Shown: positions 47,684-60,711 of the stretch, one piece after another
How the letters are laid out: the number at the start of each line of letters is the position of its first letter
Numbering within the stretch: the first letter of the stretch is position 1
Assembly (NCBI GenBank): GCA_029224185.1
Contig: CM055193.1
Location: 14,730,669 to 14,794,668 of the forward strand
DNA: 64,000 nt
Source of the DNA: Karalla daura
Taxonomy: Eukaryota > Chordata > Actinopteri > Chaetodontiformes > Leiognathidae
Reading direction: 5' to 3'
Made by a program: the position numbers and the translations under genes
The notes under the pieces: generated by a model
What the model was told of the DNA's origin: nothing
Database searches by the model: none
What the model saw: the letters and a program-made list of their open reading frames with translations, nothing else

Positions 47684-48056
47684 CGTCTGCAGTTTTACAC
47701 AGAACACTCAACCACAGATAAATCACTGGCTACACACTAGCACTTCGTCAACAGTTGTCCGCTTGCGTCCTGTCCTGTACATCGTGGCAACAACAGAGAC
47801 GAGGCTTGAAAAGACCACAGATCTCAAAAGGCCACCTTACGCATTCCACCTTCAACTTCCCCGTCTGTCCTCTCTACGCAACTTGAGCCACGGAAAAGCC
47901 AGTGAAACGGCAGTCACTTTGTGAAACACCTTTTCACGCCTCATCAATTAGAGGCTACACTCATCGTTGGCCACCTTTGAGGAAATTCCCACTCACTGAA
48001 TACCACAACTGCCTCTCGGCCAGCGATTCTCGGTTCGACTCCCAATGGGGGCGGAT

Positions 48057-48128
48057 AGCAGAGTGGCGCAGCGGAAGCGTGCTGGGCCCATAACCCAGAG
48101 GTCGATGGATCGAAACCATCCTCTGCTA
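48057..48128 (+). tRNA. tRNA-iMet(CAT), M2
   Basis: Standard; spacer 3 of this unit has private changes (CACCTTGTGGATTTCATGG). Confidence 0.93.
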
Positions 48129-48845
48129 TGTCTGCACTTTCCCGCAGAAGGTCTGACCACAGATGGCTGGCTCACTACGCATTAGCATTCCACCTTCAAC
48201 GCTCCCATGTGTCTTTAGCTCACTCCGCATGTTGAGTCACTGATGAGCCGTTTAACAAGACATCTTTTCACACCTCATGGATTAAAAGCTACACTCGTCG
48301 TTGACCGTCTCTGAGACAATTCTGGCGTGAAAGTCACCGAATACCACAACTCATAGCTAAGACACTGGCCCTCGAGGCCAGCCATTGTGGGGTCGAGTCC
48401 CATCTGAGGTAGACAGCAGAGTGGCTCAGCGGAAGCGTGCCGGGTTCACAACCCAGAGGTCGATGGAAATCTCAACAGGCCACGATACGCATTCCACCGT
48501 GTGTCTTCACCTCGCTCCACAAGTTGACCCTTTGGTAAACCAGTTAGCAACTTTGTGAAAACACCTTGTGGATTTCATGGAAATTGGGACAGGCACTCCA
48601 GTTTCTCTTTTTCACACTTCAAGAATTAAAGCCTACACTCACCGCTGACTGACTTTGAGACGAGTAAACTCACTGAAAATCACAACAAAAGAATGAGGCC
48701 CCCTGAAACCATGGAGTTTGGGGTCAAGACCATCTGAGAGGGCCAGCATAGCAGCTGAGAAGGTGGCCCGAGCCAAAAGCCGGATGGTGATGGCTCAGAC
48801 TTTGCGTCAGGGAGTGTGAGAACTCAAAAAAAAACAGCTGTCGCA

Positions 48846-48918
48846 GCCTCAGTGGCCTAATGGATAAGGCACTGGCCTCCTAAGCCAGGGATTGTGGGTT
48901 CGAGTCCCATCTGAGGTG
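48846..48918 (+). tRNA. tRNA-Arg(CCT)
   Basis: Copy 17. Confidence 0.95.
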
Positions 48919-48921
48919 GAT

Positions 48922-48993
48922 AGCAGAGTGGCGCAGCGGAAGCGTGCTGGGCCCATAACCCAGAGGTCGATGGATCGAAACCATCCTCTGCTA
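48922..48993 (+). tRNA. tRNA-iMet(CAT), M1
   Basis: Standard stem; partner of Arg 48,846. Confidence 0.95.
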
Positions 48994-49366
48994 CGTCTGC
49001 AGTTTTACACAGAACACTCAACCACAGATAAATCACTGGCTACACACTAGCACTTCGTCAACAGTTGTCCGCTTGCGTCCTGTCCTGTACATCGTGGCAA
49101 CAACAGAGACGAGGCTTGAAAAGACCACAGATCTCAAAAGGCCACCTTACGCATTCCACCTTCAACTTCCCCGTCTGTCCTCTCTACGCAACTTGAGCCA
49201 CGGAAAAGCCAGTGAAACGGCAGTCACTTTGTGAAACACCTTTTCACGCCTCATCAATTAGAGGCTACACTCATCGTTGGCCACCTTTGAGGAAATTCCC
49301 ACTCACTGAATACCACAACTGCCTCTCGGCCAGCGATTCTCGGTTCGACTCCCAATGGGGGCGGAT

Positions 49367-49438
49367 AGCAGAGTGGCGCAGCGGAAGCGTGCTGGGCCCA
49401 TAACCCAGAGGTCGATGGATCGAAACCATCCTCTGCTA
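49367..49438 (+). tRNA. tRNA-iMet(CAT), M2
   Basis: Standard M2 gene. Confidence 0.93.
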
Positions 49439-50155
49439 TGTCTGCACTTTCCCGCAGAAGGTCTGACCACAGATGGCTGGCTCACTACGCATTAGCATTC
49501 CACCTTCAACGCTCCCATGTGTCTTTAGCTCACTCCGCATGTTGAGTCACTGATGAGCCGCTTAACAAGACATCTTTTCACACCTCATGGATTAAAAGCT
49601 ACACTCGTCGTTGACCGTCTCTGAGACAATTCTGGCGTGAAAGTCACCGAATACCACAACTCATAGCTAAGACACTGGCCCTCGAGGCCAGCCATTGTGG
49701 GGTCGAGTCCCATCTGAGGTAGACAGCAGAGTGGCTCAGCGGAAGCGTGCCGGGTTCACAACCCAGAGGTCGATGGAAATCTCAACAGGCCACGATACGC
49801 ATTCCACCGTGTGTCTTCACCTCGCTCCACAAGTTGACCCTTTGGTAAACCAGTTAGCAACTTTGAGAAAACGCCTTGTCGATTTTATGGAAATTGGGAC
49901 GGGCACTCCAGTTTCTCTTTTTCACACTTCAAGAATTAAAGCCTACACTCACCGCTGACTGACTTTGAGACGAGTAAACTCACTGAAAATCACAACAAAA
50001 GAATGAGGCCCCCTGAAACCATGGAGTTTGGGGTCAAGACCATCTGAGAGGGCCAGCATAGCAGCTGAGAAGGTGGCCCGAGCCAAAAGCCGGATGGTGA
50101 TGGCTCAGACTTTGCGTCAGGGAGTGTGAGAACTCCAAAAAAAACAGCTGTCGCA

Positions 50156-50228
50156 GCCTCAGTGGCCTAATGGATAAGGCACTGGCCTCCTAAGCCAGGG
50201 ATTGTGGGTTCGAGTCCCATCTGAGGTG
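50156..50228 (+). tRNA. tRNA-Arg(CCT)
   Basis: Copy 18. Confidence 0.95.
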
Positions 50229-50231
50229 GAT

Positions 50232-50303
50232 AGCAGAGTGGCGCAGCGGAAGCGTGCTGGGCCCATAACCCAGAGGTCGATGGATCGAAACCATCCTCTG
50301 CTA
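50232..50303 (+). tRNA. tRNA-iMet(CAT), M1
   Basis: Standard stem; partner of Arg 50,156. Confidence 0.95.
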
Positions 50304-50676
50304 CGTCTGCAGTTTTACACAGAACACTCAACCACAGATAAATCACTGGCTACACACTAGCACTTCGTCAACAGTTGTCCGCTTGCGTCCTGTCCTGTAC
50401 ATCGTGGCAACAACAGAGACGAGGCTTGAAAAGACCACAGATCTCAAAAGGCCACCTTACGCATTCCACCTTCAACTTCCCCGTCTGTCCTCTCTACGCA
50501 ACTTGAGCCACGGAAAAGCCAGTGAAACGGCAGTCACTTTGTGAAACACCTTTTCACGCCTCATCAATTAGAGGCTACACTCATCGTTGGCCACCTTTGA
50601 GGAAATTCCCACTCACTGAATACCACAACTGCCTCTCGGCCAGCGATTCTCGGTTCGACTCCCAATGGGGGCGGAT

Positions 50677-50748
50677 AGCAGAGTGGCGCAGCGGAAGCGT
50701 GCTGGGCCCATAACCCAGAGGTCGATGGATCGAAACCATCCTCTGCTA
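50677..50748 (+). tRNA. tRNA-iMet(CAT), M2
   Basis: Standard; TTCTGACGTG subtype follows. Confidence 0.93.
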
Positions 50749-51465
50749 TGTCTGCACTTTCCCGCAGAAGGTCTGACCACAGATGGCTGGCTCACTACGC
50801 ACTAGCATTCCACCTTCAACGCTCCCATGTGTCTTTAGCTCACTCCGCATGTTGAGTCACTGATGAGCCGTTTAACAAGACATCTTTTCACACCTCATGG
50901 ATTAAAAGCTACACTCGTCGTTGACCGTCTCTGAGACAATTCTGACGTGAAAGTCACCGAATACCACAACTCATAGCTAAGACACTGGCCCTCGAGGCCA
51001 GCCATTGTGGGGTCGAGTCCCATCTGAGGTAGACAGCAGAGTGGCTCAGCGGAAGCGTGCCGGGTTCACAACCCAGAGGTCGATGGAAATCTCAACAGGC
51101 CACGATACGCATTCCAGCGTGTGTCTTCACCTCGCTCCACAAGTTGACCCTTTGGTAAACCAGTTAGCAACTTTGTGAAAACGCCTTGTCGATTTTATGG
51201 AAATTGGGACGGGCACTCCAGTTTCTCTTTTTCACACTTCAAGAATTAAAGCCTACACTCACCGCTGACTGACTTTGAGACGAGTAAACTCACTGAAAAT
51301 CACAACAAAAGAATGAGGCCCCCTGAAACCATGGAGTTTGGGGTCAAGACCATCTGAGAGGGCCAGCATAGCAGCTGAGAAGGTGGCCCGAGCCAAAAGC
51401 CGGATGGTGATGGCTCAGACTTTGCGTCAGGGAGTGTGAGAACTCAAAAAAAAACAGCTGTCGCA

Positions 51466-51538
51466 GCCTCAGTGGCCTAATGGATAAGGCACTGGCCTCC
51501 TAAGCCAGGGATTGTGGGTTCGAGTCCCATCTGAGGTG
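51466..51538 (+). tRNA. tRNA-Arg(CCT)
   Basis: Copy 19. Confidence 0.95.
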
Positions 51539-51541
51539 GAT

Positions 51542-51613
51542 AGCAGAGTGGCGCAGCGGAAGCGTGCCTGGCCCATAACCCAGAGGTCGATGGATCGAAA
51601 CCATCCTCTGCTA
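51542..51613 (+). tRNA. tRNA-iMet(CAT), M1, variant stem CCTGG
   Basis: Two stem mismatches; recurs 6,550 bp later at 58,092. Confidence 0.85.
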
Positions 51614-51986
51614 CGTCTGCAGTTTTACACAGAACACTCAACCACAGATAAATCACTGGCTACACACTAGCACTTCGTCAACAGTTGTCCGCTTGCGTCC
51701 TGTCCTGTACATCGTGGCAACAACAGAGACGAGGCTTGAAAAGACCACAGATCTCAAAAGGCCACCTTACGCATTCCACCTTCAACTTCCCCGTCTGTCC
51801 TCTCTACGCAACTTGAGCCACGGAAAAGCCAGTGAAACGGCAGTCACTTTGTGAAACACCTTTTCACGCCTCATCAATTAGAGGCTACACTCATCGTTGG
51901 CCACCTTTGAGGAAATTCCCACTCACTGAATACCACAACTGCCTCTCGGCCAGCGATTCTCGGTTCGACTCCCAATGGGGGCGGAT

Positions 51987-52058
51987 AGCAGAGTGGCGCA
52001 GCGGAAGCGTGCTGGGCCCATAACCCAGAGGTCGATGGATCGAAACCATCCTCTGCTA
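51987..52058 (+). tRNA. tRNA-iMet(CAT), M2
   Basis: Standard; six-T spacer 2 subtype (CATTTTTTC) follows. Confidence 0.93.
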
Positions 52059-52775
52059 TGTCTGCACTTTCCCGCAGAAGGTCTGACCACAGATGGCTGG
52101 CTCACTACGCATTAGCATTCCACCTTCAACGCTCCCATGTGTCTTTAGCTCACTCCGCATGTTGAGTCACTGATGAGCCGTTTAACAAGACATTTTTTCA
52201 CACCTCATGGATTAAAAGCTACACTCGTCGTTGACCGTCTCTGAGACAATTCTGGCGTGAAAGTCACCGAATACCACAACTCATAGCTAAGACACTGGCC
52301 CTCGAGGCCAGCCATTGTGGGGTCGAGTCCCATCTGAGGTAGACAGCAGAGTGGCTCAGCGGAAGCGTGCCGGGTTCACAACCCAGAGGTCGATGGAAAT
52401 CTCAACAGGCCACGATACGCATTCCACCGTGTGTCTTCACCTCGCTCCACAAGTTGACCCTTTGGTAAACCAGTTAGCAACTTTGTGAAAACACCTTGTC
52501 GATTTTATGGAAATTGGGACGGGCACTCCAGTTTCTCTTTTTCACACTTCAAGAATTAAAGCCTACACTCACCGCTGACTGACTTTGAGACGAGTAAACT
52601 CACTGAAAATCACAACAAAAGAATGAGGCCCCCTGAAACCATGGAGTTTGGGGTCAAGACCATCTGAGAGGGCCAGCATAGCAGCTGAGAAGGTGGCCCG
52701 AGCCAAAAGCCGGATGGTGATGGCTCAGACTTTGCGTCAGGGAGTGTGAGAACTCAAAAAAAAACAGCTGTCGCA

Positions 52776-52848
52776 GCCTCAGTGGCCTAATGGATAAGGC
52801 ACTGGCCTCCTAAGCCAGGGATTGTGGGTTCGAGTCCCATCTGAGGTG
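52776..52848 (+). tRNA. tRNA-Arg(CCT)
   Basis: Copy 20. Confidence 0.95.
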
Positions 52849-52851
52849 GAT

Positions 52852-52923
52852 AGCAGAGTGGCGCAGCGGAAGCGTGCCGGGCCCATAACCCAGAGGTCGA
52901 TGGATCGAAACCATCCTCTGCTA
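52852..52923 (+). tRNA. tRNA-iMet(CAT), M1, variant stem CCGGG
   Basis: A single T-to-C in the 5' anticodon strand gives a C28-A42 mismatch. The three G-C pairs next to the loop remain. Confidence 0.88.
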
Positions 52924-53296
52924 CGTCTGCAGTTTTACACAGAACACTCAACCACAGATAAATCACTGGCTACACACTAGCACTTCGTCAACAGTTGTCC
53001 GCTTGCGTCCTGTCCTGTACATCGTGGCAACAACAGAGACGAGGCTTGAAAAGACCACAGATCTCAAAAGGCCACCTTACGCATTCCACCTTCAACTTCC
53101 CCGTCTGTCCTCTCTACGCAACTTGAGCCACGGAAAAGCCAGTGAAACGGCAGTCACTTTGTGAAACACCTTTTCACGCCTCATCAATTAGAGGCTACAC
53201 TCATCGTTGGCCACCTTTGAGGAAATTCCCACTCACTGAATACCACAACTGCCTCTCGGCCAGCGATTCTCGGTTCGACTCCCAATGGGGGCGGAT

Positions 53297-53368
53297 AGCA
53301 GAGTGGCGCAGCGGAAGCGTGCTGGGCCCATAACCCAGAGGTCGATGGATCGAAACCATCCTCTGCTA
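53297..53368 (+). tRNA. tRNA-iMet(CAT), M2
   Basis: Standard M2 gene. Confidence 0.93.
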
Positions 53369-54085
53369 TGTCTGCACTTTCCCGCAGAAGGTCTGACCAC
53401 AGATGGCTGGCTCACTACGCATTAGCATTCCACCTTCAACGCTCCCATGTGTCTTTAGCTCACTCCGCATGTTGAGTCACTGATGAGCCGTTTAACAAGA
53501 CATCTTTTCACACCTCATGGATTAAAAGCTACACTCGTCGTTGACCGTCTCTGAGACAATTCTGGCGTGAAAGTCACCGAATACCACAACTCATAGCTAA
53601 GACACTGGCCCTCGAGGCCAGCCATTGTGGGGTCGAGTCCCATCTGAGGTAGACAGCAGAGTGGCTCAGCGGAAGCGTGCCGGGTTCACAACCCAGAGGT
53701 CGATGGAAATCTCAACAGGCCACGATACGCATTCCACCGTGTGTCTTCACCTCGCTCCACAAGTTGACCCTTTGGTAAACCAGTTAGCAACTTTGTGAAA
53801 ACACCTTGTCGATTTTATGGAAATTGGGACAGGCACTCCAGTTTCTCTTTTTCACACTTCAAGAATTAAAGCCTACACTCACCGCTGACTGACTTTGAGA
53901 CGAGTAAACTCACTGAAAATCACAACAAAAGAATGAGGCCCCCTGAAACCATGGAGTTTGGGGTCAAGACCATCTGAGAGGGCCAGCATAGCAGCTGAGA
54001 AGGTGGCCCGAGCCAAAAGCCGGATGGTGATGGCTCAGACTTTGCGTCAGGGAGTGTGAGAACTCAAAAAAAAACAGCTGTCGCA

Positions 54086-54158
54086 GCCTCAGTGGCCTAA
54101 TGGATAAGGCACTGGCCTCCTAAGCCAGGGATTGTGGGTTCGAGTCCCATCTGAGGTG
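54086..54158 (+). tRNA. tRNA-Arg(CCT)
   Basis: Copy 21. Confidence 0.95.
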
Positions 54159-54161
54159 GAT

Positions 54162-54233
54162 AGCAGAGTGGCGCAGCGGAAGCGTGCCGGGCCCATAACC
54201 CAGAGGTCGATGGATCGAAACCATCCTCTGCTA
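54162..54233 (+). tRNA. tRNA-iMet(CAT), M1, variant stem CCGGG
   Basis: Same C28-A42 change as 52,852. Confidence 0.88.
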
Positions 54234-54606
54234 CGTCTGCAGTTTTACACAGAACACTCAACCACAGATAAATCACTGGCTACACACTAGCACTTCGTCA
54301 ACAGTTGTCCGCTTGCGTCCTGTCCTGTACATCGTGGCAACAACAGAGACGAGGCTTGAAAAGACCACAGATCTCAAAAGGCCACCTTACGCATTCCACC
54401 TTCAACTTCCCCGTCTGTCCTCTCTACGCAACTTGAGCCACGGAAAAGCCAGTGAAACGGCAGTCACTTTGTGAAACACCTTTTCACGCCTCATCAATTA
54501 GAGGCTACACTCATCGTTGGCCACCTTTGAGGAAATTCCCACTCACTGAATACCACAACTGCCTCTCGGCCAGCGATTCTCGGTTCGACTCCCAATGGCG
54601 GCGGAT

Positions 54607-54678
54607 AGCAGAGTGGCGCAGCGGAAGCGTGCTGGGCCCATAACCCAGAGGTCGATGGATCGAAACCATCCTCTGCTA
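54607..54678 (+). tRNA. tRNA-iMet(CAT), M2
   Basis: Standard; GGCGG remnant before it. Confidence 0.93.
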
Positions 54679-55395
54679 TGTCTGCACTTTCCCGCAGAAG
54701 GTCTGACCACAGATGGCTGGCTCACTACGCATTAGCATTCCACCTTCAACGCTCCCATGTGTCTTTAGCTCACTCCGCATGTTGAGTCACTGATGAGCCG
54801 TTTAACAAGACATCTTTTCACACCTCATGGATTAAAAGCTACACTCGTCGTTGACCGTCTCTGAGACAATTCTGGCGTGAAAGTCACCGAATACCACAAC
54901 TCATAGCTAAGACACTGGCCCTCGAGGCCAGCCATTGTGGGGTCGAGTCCCATCTGAGGTAGACAGCAGAGTGGCTCAGCGGAAGCGTGCCGGGTTCACA
55001 ACCCAGAGGTCGATGGAAATCTCAACAGGCCACGATACGCATTCCACCGTGTGTCTTCACCTCGCTCCACAAGTTGACCCTTTGGTAAACCAGTTAGCAA
55101 CTTTGAGAAAACGCCTTGTCGATTTTATGGAAATTGGGACGGGCACTCCAGTTTCTCTTTTTCACACTTCAAGAATTAAAGCCTACACTCACCGCTGACT
55201 GACTTTGAGACGAGTAAACTCACTGAAAATCACAACAAAAGAATGAGGCCCCCTGAAACCATGGAGTTTGGGGTCAAGACCATCTGAGAGGGCCAGCATA
55301 GCAGCTGAGAAGGTGGCCCGAGCCAAAAGCCGGATGGTGATGGCTCAGACTTTGCGTCAGGGAGTGTGAGAACTCCAAAAAAAACAGCTGTCGCA

Positions 55396-55468
55396 GCCTC
55401 AGTGGCCTAATGGATAAGGCACTGGCCTCCTAAGCCAGGGATTGTGGGTTCGAGTCCCATCTGAGGTG
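55396..55468 (+). tRNA. tRNA-Arg(CCT)
   Basis: Copy 22. Confidence 0.95.
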
Positions 55469-55471
55469 GAT

Positions 55472-55543
55472 AGCAGAGTGGCGCAGCGGAAGCGTGCTGG
55501 GCCCATAACCCAGAGGTCGATGGATCGAAACCATCCTCTGCTA
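55472..55543 (+). tRNA. tRNA-iMet(CAT), M1
   Basis: Standard stem; partner of Arg 55,396. Confidence 0.95.
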
Positions 55544-55916
55544 CGTCTGCAGTTTTACACAGAACACTCAACCACAGATAAATCACTGGCTACACACTAG
55601 CACTTCGTCAACAGTTGTCCGCTTGCGTCCTGTCCTGTACATCGTGGCAACAACAGAGACGAGGCTTGAAAAGACCACAGATCTCAAAAGGCCACCTTAC
55701 GCATTCCACCTTCAACTTCCCCGTCTGTCCTCTCTACGCAACTTGAGCCACGGAAAAGCCAGTGAAACGGCAGTCACTTTGTGAAACACCTTTTCACGCC
55801 TCATCAATTAGAGGCTACACTCATCGTTGGCCACCTTTGAGGAAATTCCCACTCACTGAATACCACAACTGCCTCTCGGCCAGCGATTCTCGGTTCGACT
55901 CCCAATGGGGGCGGAT

Positions 55917-55988
55917 AGCAGAGTGGCGCAGCGGAAGCGTGCTGGGCCCATAACCCAGAGGTCGATGGATCGAAACCATCCTCTGCTA
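55917..55988 (+). tRNA. tRNA-iMet(CAT), M2
   Basis: Standard M2 gene. Confidence 0.93.
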
Positions 55989-56705
55989 TGTCTGCACTTT
56001 CCCGCAGAAGGTCTGACCACAGATGGCTGGCTCACTACGCATTAGCATTCCACCTTCAACGCTCCCATGTGTCTTTAGCTCACTCCGCATGTTGAGTCAC
56101 TGATGAGCCGTTTAACAAGACATCTTTTCACACCTCATGGATTAAAAGCTACACTCGTCGTTGACCGTCTCTGAGACAATTCTGGCGTGAAAGTCACCGA
56201 ATACCACAACTCATAGCTAAGACACTGGCCCTCGAGGCCAGCCATTGTGGGGTCGAGTCCCATCTGAGGTAGACAGCAGAGTGGCTCAGCGGAAGCGTGC
56301 CGGGTTCACAACCCAGAGGTCGATGGAAATCTCAACAGGCCACGATACGCATTCCAGCGTGTGTCTTCACCTCGCTCCACAAGTTGACCCTTTGGTAAAC
56401 CAGTTAGCAACTTTGAGAAAACGCCTTGTCGATTTTATGGAAATTGGGACGGGCACTCCAGTTTCTCTTTTTCACACTTCAAGAATTAAAGCCTACACTC
56501 ACCGCTGACTGACTTTGAGACGAGTAAACTCACTGAAAATCACAACAAAAGAATGAGGCCCCCTGAAACCATGGAGTTTGGGGTCAAGACCATCTGAGAG
56601 GGCCAGCATAGCAGCTGAGAAGGTGGCCCGAGCCAAAAGCCGGATGGTGATGGCTCAGACTTTGCGTCAGGGAGTGTGAGAACTCCAAAAAAAACAGCTG
56701 TCGCA

Positions 56706-56778
56706 GCCTCAGTGGCCTAATGGATAAGGCACTGGCCTCCTAAGCCAGGGATTGTGGGTTCGAGTCCCATCTGAGGTG
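56706..56778 (+). tRNA. tRNA-Arg(CCT)
   Basis: Copy 23. Confidence 0.95.
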
Positions 56779-56781
56779 GAT

Positions 56782-56853
56782 AGCAGAGTGGCGCAGCGGA
56801 AGCGTGCTGGGCCCATAACCCAGAGGTCGATGGATCGAAACCATCCTCTGCTA
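56782..56853 (+). tRNA. tRNA-iMet(CAT), M1
   Basis: Standard stem; partner of Arg 56,706. Confidence 0.95.
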
Positions 56854-57226
56854 CGTCTGCAGTTTTACACAGAACACTCAACCACAGATAAATCACTGGC
56901 TACACACTAGCACTTCGTCAACAGTTGTCCGCTTGCGTCCTGTCCTGTACATCGTGGCAACAACAGAGACGAGGCTTGAAAAGACCACAGATCTCAAAAG
57001 GCCACCTTACGCATTCCACCTTCAACTTCCCCGTCTGTCCTCTCTACGCAACTTGAGCCACGGAAAAGCCAGTGAAACGGCAGTCACTTTGTGAAACACC
57101 TTTTCACGCCTCATCAATTAGAGGCTACACTCATCGTTGGCCACCTTTGAGGAAATTCCCACTCACTGAATACCACAACTGCCTCTCGGCCAGCGATTCT
57201 CGGTTCGACTCCCAATGGGGGCGGAT

Positions 57227-57298
57227 AGCAGAGTGGCGCAGCGGAAGCGTGCTGGGCCCATAACCCAGAGGTCGATGGATCGAAACCATCCTCTGCTA
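57227..57298 (+). tRNA. tRNA-iMet(CAT), M2
   Basis: Standard; TTCTGACGTG subtype follows, matching 50,677. Confidence 0.93.
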
Positions 57299-58015
57299 TG
57301 TCTGCACTTTCCCGCAGAAGGTCTGACCACAGATGGCTGGCTCACTACGCACTAGCATTCCACCTTCAACGCTCCCATGTGTCTTTAGCTCACTCCGCAT
57401 GTTGAGTCACTGATGAGCCGTTTAACAAGACATCTTTTCACACCTCATGGATTAAAAGCTACACTCGTCGTTGACCGTCTCTGAGACAATTCTGACGTGA
57501 AAGTCACCGAATACCACAACTCATAGCTAAGACACTGGCCCTCGAGGCCAGCCATTGTGGGGTCGAGTCCCATCTGAGGTAGACAGCAGAGTGGCTCAGC
57601 GGAAGCGTGCCGGGTTCACAACCCAGAGGTCGATGGAAATCTCAACAGGCCACGATACGCATTCCAGCGTGTGTCTTCACCTCGCTCCACAAGTTGACCC
57701 TTTGGTAAACCAGTTAGCAACTTTGTGAAAACGCCTTGTCGATTTTATGGAAATTGGGACGGGCACTCCAGTTTCTCTTTTTCACACTTCAAGAATTAAA
57801 GCCTACACTCACCGCTGACTGACTTTGAGACGAGTAAACTCACTGAAAATCACAACAAAAGAATGAGGCCCCCTGAAACCATGGAGTTTGGGGTCAAGAC
57901 CATCTGAGAGGGCCAGCATAGCAGCTGAGAAGGTGGCCCGAGCCAAAAGCCGGATGGTGATGGCTCAGACTTTGCGTCAGGGAGTGTGAGAACTCCAAAA
58001 AAAACAGCTGTCGCA

Positions 58016-58088
58016 GCCTCAGTGGCCTAATGGATAAGGCACTGGCCTCCTAAGCCAGGGATTGTGGGTTCGAGTCCCATCTGAGGTG
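58016..58088 (+). tRNA. tRNA-Arg(CCT)
   Basis: Copy 24. Confidence 0.95.
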
Positions 58089-58091
58089 GAT

Positions 58092-58163
58092 AGCAGAGTG
58101 GCGCAGCGGAAGCGTGCCTGGCCCATAACCCAGAGGTCGATGGATCGAAACCATCCTCTGCTA
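58092..58163 (+). tRNA. tRNA-iMet(CAT), M1, variant stem CCTGG
   Basis: Matches 51,542 in the five-unit block duplication. Confidence 0.85.
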
Positions 58164-58536
58164 CGTCTGCAGTTTTACACAGAACACTCAACCACAGATA
58201 AATCACTGGCTACACACTAGCACTTCGTCAACAGTTGTCCGCTTGCGTCCTGTCCTGTACATCGTGGCAACAACAGAGACGAGGCTTGAAAAGACCACAG
58301 ATCTCAAAAGGCCACCTTACGCATTCCACCTTCAACTTCCCCGTCTGTCCTCTCTACGCAACTTGAGCCACGGAAAAGCCAGTGAAACGGCAGTCACTTT
58401 GTGAAACACCTTTTCACGCCTCATCAATTAGAGGCTACACTCATCGTTGGCCACCTTTGAGGAAATTCCCACTCACTGAATACCACAACTGCCTCTCGGC
58501 CAGCGATTCTCGGTTCGACTCCCAATGGGGGCGGAT

Positions 58537-58608
58537 AGCAGAGTGGCGCAGCGGAAGCGTGCTGGGCCCATAACCCAGAGGTCGATGGATCGAAACCATC
58601 CTCTGCTA
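58537..58608 (+). tRNA. tRNA-iMet(CAT), M2
   Basis: Standard; six-T spacer subtype follows. Confidence 0.93.
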
Positions 58609-59325
58609 TGTCTGCACTTTCCCGCAGAAGGTCTGACCACAGATGGCTGGCTCACTACGCATTAGCATTCCACCTTCAACGCTCCCATGTGTCTTTAGCT
58701 CACTCCGCATGTTGAGTCACTGATGAGCCGTTTAACAAGACATTTTTTCACACCTCATGGATTAAAAGCTACACTCGTCGTTGACCGTCTCTGAGACAAT
58801 TCTGGCGTGAAAGTCACCGAATACCACAACTCATAGCTAAGACACTGGCCCTCGAGGCCAGCCATTGTGGGGTCGAGTCCCATCTGAGGTAGACAGCAGA
58901 GTGGCTCAGCGGAAGCGTGCCGGGTTCACAACCCAGAGGTCGATGGAAATCTCAACAGGCCACGATACGCATTCCACCGTGTGTCTTCACCTCGCTCCAC
59001 AAGTTGACCCTTTGGTAAACCAGTTAGCAACTTTGTGAAAACACCTTGTCGATTTTATGGAAATTGGGACGGGCACTCCAGTTTCTCTTTTTCACACTTC
59101 AAGAATTAAAGCCTACACTCACCGCTGACTGACTTTGAGACGAGTAAACTCACTGAAAATCACAACAAAAGAATGAGGCCCCCTGAAACCATGGAGTTTG
59201 GGGTCAAGACCATCTGAGAGGGCCAGCATAGCAGCTGAGAAGGTGGCCCGAGCCAAAAGCCGGATGGTGATGGCTCAGACTTTGCGTCAGGGAGTGTGAG
59301 AACTCAAAAAAAAACAGCTGTCGCA

Positions 59326-59398
59326 GCCTCAGTGGCCTAATGGATAAGGCACTGGCCTCCTAAGCCAGGGATTGTGGGTTCGAGTCCCATCTGAGGTG
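59326..59398 (+). tRNA. tRNA-Arg(CCT)
   Basis: Copy 25. Confidence 0.95.
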
Positions 59399-59401
59399 GA
59401 T

Positions 59402-59473
59402 AGCAGAGTGGCGCAGCGGAAGCGTGCCGGGCCCATAACCCAGAGGTCGATGGATCGAAACCATCCTCTGCTA
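59402..59473 (+). tRNA. tRNA-iMet(CAT), M1, variant stem CCGGG
   Basis: C28-A42 mismatch; matches 52,852. Confidence 0.88.
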
Positions 59474-59846
59474 CGTCTGCAGTTTTACACAGAACACTCA
59501 ACCACAGATAAATCACTGGCTACACACTAGCACTTCGTCAACAGTTGTCCGCTTGCGTCCTGTCCTGTACATCGTGGCAACAACAGAGACGAGGCTTGAA
59601 AAGACCACAGATCTCAAAAGGCCACCTTACGCATTCCACCTTCAACTTCCCCGTCTGTCCTCTCTACGCAACTTGAGCCACGGAAAAGCCAGTGAAACGG
59701 CAGTCACTTTGTGAAACACCTTTTCACGCCTCATCAATTAGAGGCTACACTCATCGTTGGCCACCTTTGAGGAAATTCCCACTCACTGAATACCACAACT
59801 GCCTCTCGGCCAGCGATTCTCGGTTCGACTCCCAATGGGGGCGGAT

Positions 59847-59918
59847 AGCAGAGTGGCGCAGCGGAAGCGTGCTGGGCCCATAACCCAGAGGTCGATGGAT
59901 CGAAACCATCCTCTGCTA
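59847..59918 (+). tRNA. tRNA-iMet(CAT), M2
   Basis: Standard M2 gene. Confidence 0.93.
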
Positions 59919-60635
59919 TGTCTGCACTTTCCCGCAGAAGGTCTGACCACAGATGGCTGGCTCACTACGCATTAGCATTCCACCTTCAACGCTCCCATGT
60001 GTCTTTAGCTCACTCCGCATGTTGAGTCACTGATGAGCCGTTTAACAAGACATCTTTTCACACCTCATGGATTAAAAGCTACACTCGTCGTTGACCGTCT
60101 CTGAGACAATTCTGGCGTGAAAGTCACCGAATACCACAACTCATAGCTAAGACACTGGCCCTCGAGGCCAGCCATTGTGGGGTCGAGTCCCATCTGAGGT
60201 AGACAGCAGAGTGGCTCAGCGGAAGCGTGCCGGGTTCACAACCCAGAGGTCGATGGAAATCTCAACAGGCCACGATACGCATTCCACCGTGTGTCTTCAC
60301 CTCGCTCCACAAGTTGACCCTTTGGTAAACCAGTTAGCAACTTTGTGAAAACACCTTGTCGATTTTATGGAAATTGGGACAGGCACTCCAGTTTCTCTTT
60401 TTCACACTTCAAGAATTAAAGCCTACACTCACCGCTGACTGACTTTGAGACGAGTAAACTCACTGAAAATCACAACAAAAGAATGAGGCCCCCTGAAACC
60501 ATGGAGTTTGGGGTCAAGACCATCTGAGAGGGCCAGCATAGCAGCTGAGAAGGTGGCCCGAGCCAAAAGCCGGATGGTGATGGCTCAGACTTTGCGTCAG
60601 GGAGTGTGAGAACTCAAAAAAAAACAGCTGTCGCA

Positions 60636-60708
60636 GCCTCAGTGGCCTAATGGATAAGGCACTGGCCTCCTAAGCCAGGGATTGTGGGTTCGAGTCCCAT
60701 CTGAGGTG
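60636..60708 (+). tRNA. tRNA-Arg(CCT)
   Basis: Copy 26. Confidence 0.95.
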
Positions 60709-60711
60709 GAT